Source of the DNA: Beroe ovata | Lineage: Eukaryota > Ctenophora > Nuda > Beroida > Beroidae | Assembly (NCBI GenBank): GCA_946803715.1 | Contig: CAMPET010000527.1 | Coordinates: 3,468 to 14,368, forward strand | Direction: 5' to 3' | DNA length: 10,901 nucleotides | Shown here: positions 1 through 7,506 of the stretch, in pieces | Numbering within the stretch: the stretch's first letter is position 1 | Layout: every line of letters begins with the position of its first letter | Program-made: the position numbers and the translations under genes | Notes under the pieces: generated by a model | The model's database searches: none | Seen by the model: the letters and a program-made list of their open reading frames with translations, nothing else | Told to the model about the DNA's origin: nothing

Positions 1-1377
1 AAGAAACTGAGTGTATACTACCAAGTACCAGTATCAAAGACCGGTATCTATCAGCAAATATTGACCACTGTGCTCAAGAAAAGTTAGGTGATGTTAACTT
101 TGGTACTGGGTGTTGATCCGGACAGTTTCCCGTACTATGGGGTGTCTGTCTTGCTAGGGACAAGGCATGGTGGGAAATATTATTTCACTGTTTGTGATCG
201 AAGTCGGCAAATCAAGCTCACCGTGGAATAGAGGAAAATACCTTCGGAGCTATAGAAATCACCAAGCTTACCCTCAATTCTCACACAATACCTCATTTCC
301 TGTTCTCTATTTCTCATGCTATCGAATATTTCCTCACACCACCATTGTTCATTAGTCACACCCCTCATCTCGCATCCCTCCCTCACACACAATTGATTAT
401 CCAATAATCATTGACTCACGCCATTGACTCACCACCATTGTTCATTAGTCACACCCCTCATCTCGCATCCCTCCCTCACACACATTCTCCAATAATCATT
501 GACTCACGCCATGCTAATGTTCGGTTACCTGACCAGTGACCAGTGACTAACGCTCAATTGAATATAAACCGATTGGGTAGAAGCAAAAATCTACGACAAA
601 CGATAATGCAGCTTTGCCATTGGATGAACTTTAATAGCCAATGAATCAATAGAAATAGGACCGGGCATTTATGTCTAGGGCATAATAAGCATTAGCAATG
701 CGCTGGGCAGCAATCTATTCCAGCCATTTCCGTATTATCATGCAGTGAATTTGCCTTGCTATGTGGCAAATCTTGCTGCTCCCAATTTTGGTGATTGTGA
801 TTTTTGTACTGAAATTCCAGTATGTGGGAGGCTACGATCTCGTCACAGTGTATAGTGACATCATTGATGGCCAGTTTAATGACAGTCACGTGCAAAAATT
901 AGTCTCACTTTTGCTCGCAAAAGTCGCTTGGTTTTCGTCCTCACTCCTAATGTAAGAGTCTCCACCAAGTCTGTACTATGATTCCAGGCAAAAGCGCCAG
1001 TATGATACTGAACGACAATTATAAAATAGCTTAACAGCCAATTGGGGAGCAGGGTTCACGGGAAGGGTACTTTTAACAGCGAATAGAATTCCCCACTTGT
1101 GTTGTAGGAATGACCCATAGTGGTGAAGAATATATTTCTATTGTCATCCAGTGAATAGGAAAGCAATTATAGGGCACCAATTAGACTTAACGTTGAGGTC
1201 ATTGATGGTGCCCTCTCACTTTAAAGGAAAGCCATATAGATTCCTTTACCATTTTTACATAGTCATTTACACAGTAAGGTTGAACTCCGGGTTACAAGAA
1301 GCATGTAGCTCAGATGTTGGTCATCACAGTTTTAAACTTTCTGTTGAATTTTCACATTTGCACACCTACTTATCCAG
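1..1377. other. Non-coding stretch, no gene recognised
   Basis: Upstream flank or intron of the PCSK9-like gene. Short open frames exist in several frames, for example around 761-955 and 1151-1387, but none shows a known domain or a convincing pair of splice sites. The 1151-1387 frame is not the one used by the exon beginning at 1378. A small tandem duplication lies at 338-512. The last ~40 bases before 1378 are pyrimidine-rich and end in a good acceptor (TATCCAG). I see nothing else. Confidence 0.6.
338..512. repeat. Two-copy tandem duplication, 93/88 bp
   Basis: The segment starting ACCACCATTGTTCATTAGTC at 338 recurs at 431. The copies are nearly identical except for about 5 bases missing from the second copy, before CCAATAATC (401 in the first copy, 489 in the second). 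Both run through TTGACTCACGCCAT. The sequence is C/T-rich on the + strand and has no coding signal. It looks like a simple local duplication. Confidence 0.85.
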
Positions 1378-1413
1378 GATCAACTGAAACAGTCTACAGT
1401 GCAGTTATAAAAG
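1378..1413 (+). CDS. PCSK9-like gene, small 36-nt linker exon
   Basis: A 36-nt candidate exon lies between an acceptor ending TATCCAG and a near-perfect donor GTAAGTATG. Only one frame is open through it; it reads STETVYSAVIK and leaves one base for the next codon. Both ends are phase 1, so the exon is symmetric. Its single trailing G joins the first two bases of the 1489 exon to make a Gly codon. It has no cysteine, so it is probably a linker before the first module. The frame stays open upstream to 1284, so a longer exon is possible, but the acceptor at 1377 is the best site. That it belongs to the gene is inferred from phase and position. Confidence 0.45.
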
Positions 1414-1488
1414 GTAAGTATGATTTAGTGAATGTAGGGGTTAAAATATTCAATTGAGATATTATATTGATTGATAAATTTCATCCAG

Positions 1489-1661
1489 GAAACGACCATA
1501 AATCTCCTGCAATATGCCCTAATGATCATTACTTGATTGATTGTATGTTGAATGATGAGCCAAACGAATCAATACCAAACTTGAACAAGTTGACTGATGG
1601 ATTAATCATACCAGACAGTACAATTTGTTCAGTCCAGGGCTATTCAGAAATCCCTGTTCAG
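1489..1661 (+). CDS. PCSK9-like: PCSK9-like cysteine-rich module, exon 1 of 2
   Basis: The exon runs from acceptor TTTCATCCAG to donor GTTAAGTC and is phase 1 in, phase 0 out. Its 58 residues include AICPNDHYLIDC (a C-x8-C pair), a later TICSV, and an ending PVQ that splices to AKAICS in the next exon. This order is the pattern of one module of the PCSK9 C-terminal Cys/His-rich domain: C-x8-C with a hydrophobic core, a loop, a lone Cys, then an A-x-A-I/x-C strand. In vertebrates that domain follows an inactive-state subtilisin-like domain, is secreted, and modulates LDL-receptor degradation. No catalytic, pro- or signal-peptide region is in this window, so the ligand is unknown. Another secreted protein sharing this fold is possible. 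Confidence 0.6.
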
Positions 1662-1754
1662 GTTAAGTCATTTCAATAGAACTGAACGGTCACTCTTCAA
1701 TTTATGGTACTTTATCTATAAGCTGTCATGAATAATAAATTCATGCGCATCTAG

Positions 1755-2051
1755 GCGAAAGCAATCTGTAGTACCAAAGATGCTGGAGCCAACTATGAAG
1801 CAAAAACTGTGACTATCCCTAACAGTAAGTCAGGCAGTCTGGAATGTGAATCAGACAGTAGGCATATGCTAGTTTGTGTCATACAAACACATTGGGGAAT
1901 TCATGGCATAGAAGGTGCAGATGCTACTACTGGAAAAGTACCAGTTGCAGATGGGAAATCCTGCAGCTTAACTAGCTGTCCAAGAACTAATTGTGTTCTC
2001 TATGCAATTTGCTCATCTCAGCTACCTTTTAAAGGTAATGATAAGCTTTAA
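1755..2051 (+). CDS. PCSK9-like: PCSK9-like cysteine-rich module, likely terminal exon
   Basis: The exon begins after acceptor GCGCATCTAG in phase 0 and is open for 98 codons to TAA at 2049-2051. It has seven Cys. The opening AKAICS completes the previous module. The rest forms a further module: LEC-x9-C, then THWG (compare the Ser-His-Trp that follows the second Cys in a human PCSK9 module), GADATTGKVPVADGKSC, and YAICSS near the end. Human PCSK9 likewise finishes a few residues after an AIC motif, which supports this being the last exon. An alternative is a donor after position 2034 (AAAG|GTAATG, phase 1) leading to more modules, but no such exon was found downstream. CSLTSC and PRTNC place extra cysteines where the human module has fewer. 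Confidence 0.6.
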   Translation, partial: AKAICSTKDAGANYEAKTVTIPNSKSGSLECESDSRHMLVCVIQTHWGIHGIEGADATTGKVPVADGKSCSLTSCPRTNCVLYAICSSQLPFKGNDKL

Positions 2052-2235
2052 AAATTACCAGGTAAAATCATAAATACATGTGAGAAGCTCAAATTGGATT
2101 GTAATCAGTAATGTTGGAAAGTTTCAGAAACAAATTGATGTCTTAATTGCTAGACTGCATCATGTCATTGTTATGTTCACACTTCACCTGTGTCTACTGC
2201 ACCTGACAGCTCCAATTGATAACCAATGATATCCA

Positions 2236-2293
2236 CTTTGGAGCAAGATTTTATTTACTGGCATTGGGGTACTCCAGTAAATAAAAATCAAAG
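2236..2293. repeat. Strong inverted repeat (hairpin) containing AATAAA
   Basis: The arm TTTTATTTACTGG at 2249-2261 is exactly reverse-complementary to CCAGTAAATAAAA at 2274-2286, with a 12-nt loop. Two more pairs follow after a bulged A, and a further CTTTG (2236-2240) / CAAAG (2289-2293) pair lies outside an asymmetric internal loop. The right arm holds AATAAA on the + strand, and the left arm holds the same hexamer on the minus strand. It could act in 3'-end formation, be a small-RNA-like precursor, or be a remnant of a fold-back element. Confidence 0.8.
2280..2285 (+). terminator. Candidate poly(A) signal AATAAA (proximal)
   Basis: Canonical hexamer about 230 nt after the TAA of the PCSK9-like gene. 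It lies inside the 3' arm of a 13-bp perfect stem, which might mask it. Its use is not shown. Confidence 0.3.
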
Positions 2294-2812
2294 CACATTT
2301 AATTGCACTTACATCACAAAAAGATTCCAAAAAATTCCTTTGAGACATCAATCTGCAATCACAATATATTCTAATCAATTTTCTATTCTATATGAATAAT
2401 ATTTCTTTTATGAAATATATCTTTTTGTGAAGCATATTAATAATTCATTTATTGTTTACACTGGAATCATTCTATTCTAGAAGAGTTGAATTGTTGATGT
2501 TTTATCTGTTTTTCTCATACAATAACTGCCATCAACAAATCTCAAATGCTACAATGACTCAAAAGCAAAGGTCAGATGGATGTAAGTGAAACCACAGATT
2601 GAAGCTCCCTTCAATTTGGGAACTCAGCTAAATGGATTCAGTAACATAGAAAAAAGAAACAGTTAAGCTTCAGAACATTTCATGGAAGATGTTTGAGTTT
2701 CATATTATTTTTTGCTTTGAACTTCTTAGCTTAATAGCTTATATTGTCTTTTTTGAAATACTTATAGCTGTATACCATTCCAAGAAGTATTTTAATGTCT
2801 TTGAATCAATTG

Positions 2813-2818
2813 AATAAA
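2813..2818 (+). terminator. Candidate poly(A) signal AATAAA (distal)
   Basis: Canonical hexamer (TGAATAAAAGTG) about 760 nt after the stop. It is followed within 40-60 nt by a T/G-rich patch (TTTTTAGTTGTCAATGTG), the usual downstream element. It is better placed than the proximal one because it is not in a stem. Confidence 0.35.
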
Positions 2819-2904
2819 AGTGAATGAAACTTGCGGAACACGATATTCATTTTTAGTTGTCAATGTGCAATGGTATCCGAGCTGAATAGTTGATTATCTG
2901 ACCA

Positions 2905-3290
2905 CTGTTGCGCGCCCCTGTTCTACTCAGTGACCTGGCAAGTTGTAAAAGGAAGAAGGAGACGTGCAGCGCTCAGAGTATTTGGGTCATGTCACGCCGC
3001 GCGGGAACAATAATGATATAAATATTCGGTCCGCACCAAAATGAACAAGCTTGGAGGGCTTAATTTCCCTACCTTCGGCGCTGTGCAATTGTAAGTCCGC
3101 CCTTACCAGTGATAAAATCCCGCCAGCATGGGTAGGGGTAATCTAACATCGACAAGCGCGCGCTCTCCAGCAATTACGCACGCGCAAAGTAATATAAATA
3201 AAGTTGAATACACGAGGACGCGCGAATATGGTCACGTTCCAGACCTCGCGCGTTACGTTTGATCAAAGCAGCATTCGCTGACGGCTTGGG
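2905..3290. promoter_or_regulatory. CpG-rich segment with weak promoter-like elements
   Basis: CpG and GCGC strings are dense here (around 2910, 2960, 2996, 3158, 3180, 3219, 3246) and rare on either side. It includes TATAAA at 3017-3022 and an ATG with A at -3 at 3041, in frame up to a canonical donor GTAAGT at 3091. That could be a first exon of an unknown + strand gene, but the TATA box would place the start site near or past this ATG. An 8-bp perfect inverted repeat, ACGCGCGA (3218-3225) / TCGCGCGT (3246-3253), is also present. An unmethylated CpG island or a foreign insert would explain the composition equally well. Confidence 0.3.
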
Positions 3291-4554
3291 GTTCTTAACT
3301 CTCTGGAAAGGATCACAAACCTAATGGACAAGGGCAGCCTAGCTGTTTTCACTATCGAATTCCCCTCAAATAATCACTGCTTTAAGTAGGCGATGAATAT
3401 TTTGATATACGGCCCCCAATCTTCAAATACGTGCCCTTCAACCGATATCAGATCCCCATGAAATGTATCCTTATCGATCAAATTAAAAGGAGAAGGCATT
3501 TCCCAAAAATTGCAATTTCATCTTGCGACATTTGAACGCTTTTTATCAGGCCAAGTCTCTTATGCCATGGATCTTATGCTTGCCTTAGTAATAGGTGATC
3601 AATGTGCACACAGCTTCCGTCTCGAGTTTGTATACATGATTGATTGAATATTTCGACAAAATGTGTAAATCAACTATCGGGAAATCGGAACGTGAAAAAT
3701 TTCGCTTACAATCCCGGTATCAGCATAAGCCTGGTACAACATCGTGATATCTTAACACTGTTCCTGTTTCCTTCAGAGGAAACAATGATTCATTATATTT
3801 CGACTGAAAATTGAATTACAGGTTAGAAAATCTCAACCCTTGGTATCTAGACTTGCGGGAATTAGAACACTTGAAATCGGTACTTGTTTGAGCGATTTTA
3901 TAAAGGAGTGGTACTTGCAGCAGTGAGGGAAAATTACAACGCAAGTGTATTTTGGAAACCGAAAAGTGACTCGTCTCCCCTGATACATGTAAATCACTAA
4001 AAAGGGAGAAATTTCATTGATCTTCAAAGTGGGTCCAACACCAGAAATTACGATTCGATTAAAATTGTCACACAGAAGACAGCCAGCGTGAATGGTAAAC
4101 ATGGTAAATGTTATTAAATTTTATATGAAACATACATTTCCCTCTTGATCGGTCATTATCAATGTTTGAATATTCCACGGTCTATCTTATGCAAAGTGAA
4201 CATTAATGTCTGAGGTACCTACGCATGGGAGAGTTTTGGTTTCTGGGATAAAAAGTGATAAAAATCAACGGTCAATTTTCCACACGTTCTCATAATCTCA
4301 TATTTCCATATGGTATTATCAGGCTGTATCACAAACAAATCAACTTCTACTTCACTGTTGAATGCATGACCCCAATCCTCATCATTGGCAGGGCCCTTCA
4401 CAAATAACAATATCATTCTTATTCCATTCTTATTGTGCGTAATTTTGAGTATGATCTGAAAAACCACCCTTCCCACGGTGGATATAACAGATCTCGTCGC
4501 TCGTTTTCATATTACAATTGTGTGATAAACATAAATAAATAAGTTAAAACCTGT
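3291..4554. other. Intergenic stretch between convergent genes, nothing convincing
   Basis: AT-rich sequence. Minus-strand open frames at 3833-4102 and 4219-4476 are of a length expected by chance and show no domain I recognise; they would lie in the 3' flank of the DRAM-like gene. A compact perfect hairpin, TGTTTCCT/AGGAAACA around a TCAG tetraloop, lies at 3765-3784. No canonical AATAAA for the minus-strand gene was seen close after its stop. Confidence 0.5.
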
Positions 4555-4803
4555 TCACGGTAGTGTTTCCACATCCGCCAGTGCATGGCCATGCGGACTG
4601 ACGTCTAATAAGTTTGTAGTGTCACGCACCAGCGCGTGGGGGGTCACGCTACGTGACGGCTGAGGACTGTCGCGTAGCAACGCGTTGGGGCTGTTACTTA
4701 GCAACGTCTGAGTGTTGTCGGAGTACTGCAGGGGAGATGGGTTGGGTTGTTCCGGAAGTTGGGATGACAAAACGCTGCTGGAGCTGCTTCCTGATTGTCG
4801 AAC
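4555..4803 (-). CDS. DRAM2-like: DRAM-like gene, terminal exon: Ser/Pro-rich cytosolic tail
   Basis: Read on the minus strand, acceptor GTCCCTCCTCAG is followed by 82 codons and a TGA at 4557-4555. The entry phase (0) matches the phase-0 donor of the exon at 9570-9686. The tail is Ser/Pro-rich (GSSSSS, EQPNPSP), has no membrane segment, and shows three degenerate repeats 15-16 residues apart: SPNALLRDS (38-46), TPHALVRDT (54-62) and SPHGHALAD (69-77). DTTNLL at residues 61-66 fits the acidic dileucine lysosome-sorting signal [DE]xxxL[LI]. From memory, the short tail of human DRAM2 also carries an ExxxLL motif. The exon is clearly richer in GC and CpG than its surroundings. The link to the upstream exon rests on strand, phase and this motif. 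The frame stays open a further ~10 codons upstream of the acceptor. Confidence 0.5.
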   Translation of the reverse strand, partial: VRQSGSSSSSVLSSQLPEQPNPSPLQYSDNTQTLLSNSPNALLRDSPQPSRSVTPHALVRDTTNLLDVSPHGHALADVETLP

Positions 4804-5671
4804 CTGAGGAGGGACATATTTCAGAAGATCTTGAACTTAATTGAGTGAGATAATTGGGTCACTTATCGTCGGTTTACGGAATCAATTTTGGTTGTAATGT
4901 GAAAATTACCTCGCGAAATTGATAAATTCTGCCCCACAGTTTATTTTTCATTCTTCGTTTTAGAAATTTTCTTAATATGATTCAGCAGCCATAAAAATCC
5001 ACAGGAGGTACATCAGTTTGATGAGAGCATGGTAAAATTTACACCACTAACTGGTACGAATTGGTACTGAGGACTGTGGAATTGTGAATCAGAACCCAAA
5101 TAACCTCCACGATATCGATGTCTGCAATAATATTGGCTAGGAAAACCTGCCTGAAATATAACGTGGTAGTGCCATGTCATTAGGAGTAATTGAACTTCAT
5201 TATTAATTCATTAAATTACTCGTTTCGATAGGTGTAGAAGTGTGCACGACTGATTCTACCAAAATAAGCCGAGAATTTTAGACATTTAGACATTCTCAGA
5301 GGACAATGGACATTATCATTCCCAAGTCTCGGTATTTTATTAGTTCAATATCAAAGGCACATAGGCCACATACCCGTACAAGCGTATGAAATTATTGTAA
5401 AATATCATTTCCCATGGGTATCGCAGAGTGCAGAGCTGCATCTGGAGACCGATAGTATAATGCGATGTGATTTGTCACTTTTCAATCACTTGACGATTAG
5501 TTAAGTGCTCACGGTAATCAGCAACCATGAGCATATACGAATATCGGGAGTATTCCACGTCAATTAAAAGATATAAGTCAGTTGAGAACCATTTAATTGA
5601 ATATGTCTCAAATCCAGACATGTGTGTGAGCATATATTGATGTGTTAGGTTTAAATCCCGCGGAATCCTAA

Positions 5672-5935
5672 GACCGCAGAAATAGAGGTTGACCACAGGA
5701 ACCAAAAGAATTTGAACAATGAACAGCCAGGACAAATTGTCCTGCCTGTTCAAATTATTTGTCCTGGACAATATCAATTTGAATATTCAAAAACCACAGG
5801 ATCGGTCAACCAGCTTTCATAATTAAATTGTTGCATAGGTAGAAGGTTATGATCAACTCTCTTTTCGACCACAGAAACAGGTCTGTGTGGTTTACGATAA
5901 TCGTAGGAGTGGTTTGAAAAGTTCATTCTGCGGTC
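5672..5935. promoter_or_regulatory. Cluster of six RUNX-type (ACCRCA/TGYGGT) motifs
   Basis: ACCGCA at 5673-5678; ACCACA at 5692-5697, 5793-5798 and 5868-5873; TGTGGT at 5886-5891; TGCGGT at 5929-5934. Four sit in near-copies of GACCRCAGRA, and the outermost pair is an exact 10-bp inverted repeat, GACCGCAGAA (5672) / TTCTGCGGTC (5926). By chance this 6-mer should occur about once per kilobase on both strands together. The Runt/RUNX consensus is established knowledge; enhancer activity here is inference. Confidence 0.4.
5687..5811. repeat. Nested inverted repeats, fold-back-like
   Basis: Outer arms GGTTGACC (5687-5694) and GGTCAACC (5804-5811) enclose a near-perfect 33-bp palindrome at 5720-5752. 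That palindrome is TGAACAG, one C/C mismatch, CAGGACAA, a central A, then the complements. A further TTGTCCTGGACAA-like sequence follows at 5759-5771. Single-stranded, this stretch would fold into a long hairpin. It may be a degraded fold-back or miniature transposon, but no target-site duplication was identified. Confidence 0.7.
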
Positions 5936-6498
5936 GCAAACCTCGATAACCAATCATTATAATACAAGAGAATGAGCCAAAGCACTCTGTCAAATGATGA
6001 GATGGGAAAATCAATGTGTACTTGCCTCCCATCCATCATGAATCGACAACTCCCTCACTTCATTACCCATATAACCCTTTCTCTGCCAATAATGAACACT
6101 GACAGTACAGTGTACCTTGTTACTCATTCATGGCCCCGTCCTCCAGTCGCCACTATCCCCATCTCAAATACTAAAATAATAGCGAAACCTGCCCCCTCTA
6201 TCTCTCCTCTTCTCTCCAAGTCTAACCAATAAACCTGATAACCTTCATAACCACTCTTTTTCTCTCTATCTTTTCAGTCTTCTCAACTATAAAATACTAT
6301 CATAGCGACACCCTCAAAGCCCTCTTCTCTCCCCACTCTCTACAATACCTACACAATATATCAGTGTAAAGTATCTGTACCTGCCGCTATCGCGATAAAA
6401 CCTATTTGTTGTGACAGGGTGTGCTCGGAGCAGGGCATAGATCAACCCATGCCGTACCAAGTTAGCAGGATGGGGGAGCAAGGTACTGCGAAAAGCGA

Positions 6499-6586
6499 AA
6501 CACACAAACACACGCACAGACACACAATACAAACATATAGGCACACAAACACATACTTCACAAACACAAACACACACACAAACGCA
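6499..6586. repeat. Imperfect CA-rich microsatellite
   Basis: About 90 bases of interrupted (CA)n and CACAAA units, for example CACACAAACACACGCACAGA and later CACACACACA. It gives spurious open frames on both strands. Confidence 0.9.
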
Positions 6587-6589
6587 TAT

Positions 6590-6748
6590 ATTATCATTGA
6601 CAGTTATACGATCATCGATCGTTGTTATTATCATAATAAGTGTCGTTTATGACGAAAAATTAAATATTATCATTACGAAAATTGAATGATAATCATTTTC
6701 ATTTGCTTGCTGTGACAGCTACGACCCAATTCCGCATTAATTATCATT
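6590..6748. promoter_or_regulatory. Cluster of TGATAA (GATA-type) motifs in ATTATCATT context
   Basis: ATTATCATT at 6590-6598, 6666-6674 and 6740-6748, ATTATCAT at 6627-6634, and the reverse AATGATAAT at 6685-6693 within a 13-bp palindrome. TGATAA fits the WGATAR consensus of GATA factors. The local sequence is very AT-rich, so part of the enrichment may be compositional. Confidence 0.25.
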
Positions 6749-6902
6749 AGTTGTTGATTTTAGTATCGGTATCAAATCATTATCCGTGTTTCCTGTTAAC
6801 TGATGAATGATCTGTTAGGTATTAACCGATCGGTTGCGAGTTGCGACGGAGTTTGCTTGTGTCACGTGACATAAGTACGTACTAGATTAGGTTTAGGTAC
6901 CG

Positions 6903-6903
6903 N
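6903..6903. other. Ambiguous base (N)
   Basis: A single N sits directly before a CA microsatellite, so the assembly is uncertain here and the microsatellite length may be wrong. Confidence 0.99.
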
Positions 6904-6933
6904 CACACACACACACATACACACACACACACA
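6904..6933. repeat. (CA)n microsatellite
   Basis: About 15 CA units with one CATA interruption, starting immediately after the ambiguous base. Confidence 0.95.
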
Positions 6934-7506
6934 TTTCTGTCTGCCACACACAAACACAACGTGGTAATTTAACACTGGGAACACTCCTATGAACAAAATT
7001 TCCCTTTTTACACGGAAATATCAGACGTAAGACCTGGTTTTTGCAGAAGAACATCAATTATTATTCCTTCTTGCAACTCCTAGCTATGCACTGACTATAT
7101 TTTGCAATCGCTCAAGTGACCCTCATAATATTACAATAGACGTGACCCCAGACATAAACATCAATCGTCGCTATCCCGCAAAATCCAACCCTGCGGTTGC
7201 CATGGTTACAGAAGAGATAAATCCGAGTCTTTTGCTCCTTCTCTCCTACAGTGTGGAGGGGTAAACATTGATCAGGATGTTCATTTTCAGGGGGAAATTC
7301 ATTCCCTGAAAGTGGCCGGAAGAGATTACAATTTGTCAGTCTGAGGACGCATGACCTGACAAAGTCTGGTATAATATCAATCAAATATCAATTTGCCTGG
7401 CTGCTGACCATATCGGATACAAGGACATAGAATACTTGAACGAAAGAGACATTTTTACGATATTACATGTACTAAGAATGTTAGGAAAGAAGTATATAAC
7501 AGTTAT

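Larger units (their letters stand above)
2052..2835 (+). other. Probable 3' UTR of the PCSK9-like gene
   Basis: AT-rich sequence following the TAA, without a coding signal. It contains a strong hairpin at 2236-2293 and two AATAAA hexamers, at 2280-2285 and 2813-2818. A short Cys-containing frame around 2151-2210 meets a stop and lacks the module spacing, so I do not call it an exon. The extent is inferred from the hexamers only. Confidence 0.35.

Noticed and set aside
761-955. 64-codon + frame with a hydrophobic start resembling a signal peptide
   Set aside because: No recognisable domain after the hydrophobic stretch, no clear splice partners, and an equally long frame lies on the opposite strand.
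3833-4476. Two minus-strand frames of 89 and 85 codons
   Set aside because: They lie downstream of the DRAM-like stop, have no known motif, and are of chance length for AT-rich DNA.
4653-4844. 63-codon + frame over the DRAM tail exon
   Set aside because: It is the antisense shadow of the minus-strand exon, whose repeats and splice phase are more convincing.
5475-5777. 100-codon minus-strand frame
   Set aside because: It begins inside a palindrome, has no domain I know and no matching splice sites; probably chance.
6314-6652. Cys/Val-rich minus frame and Thr/His-rich + frame
   Set aside because: Both are produced by the CA-rich microsatellite.
7112-7384. 90-codon minus-strand frame within the DRAM intron
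   Set aside because: No domain resemblance and no acceptor/donor pair in compatible phase with the DRAM exons.
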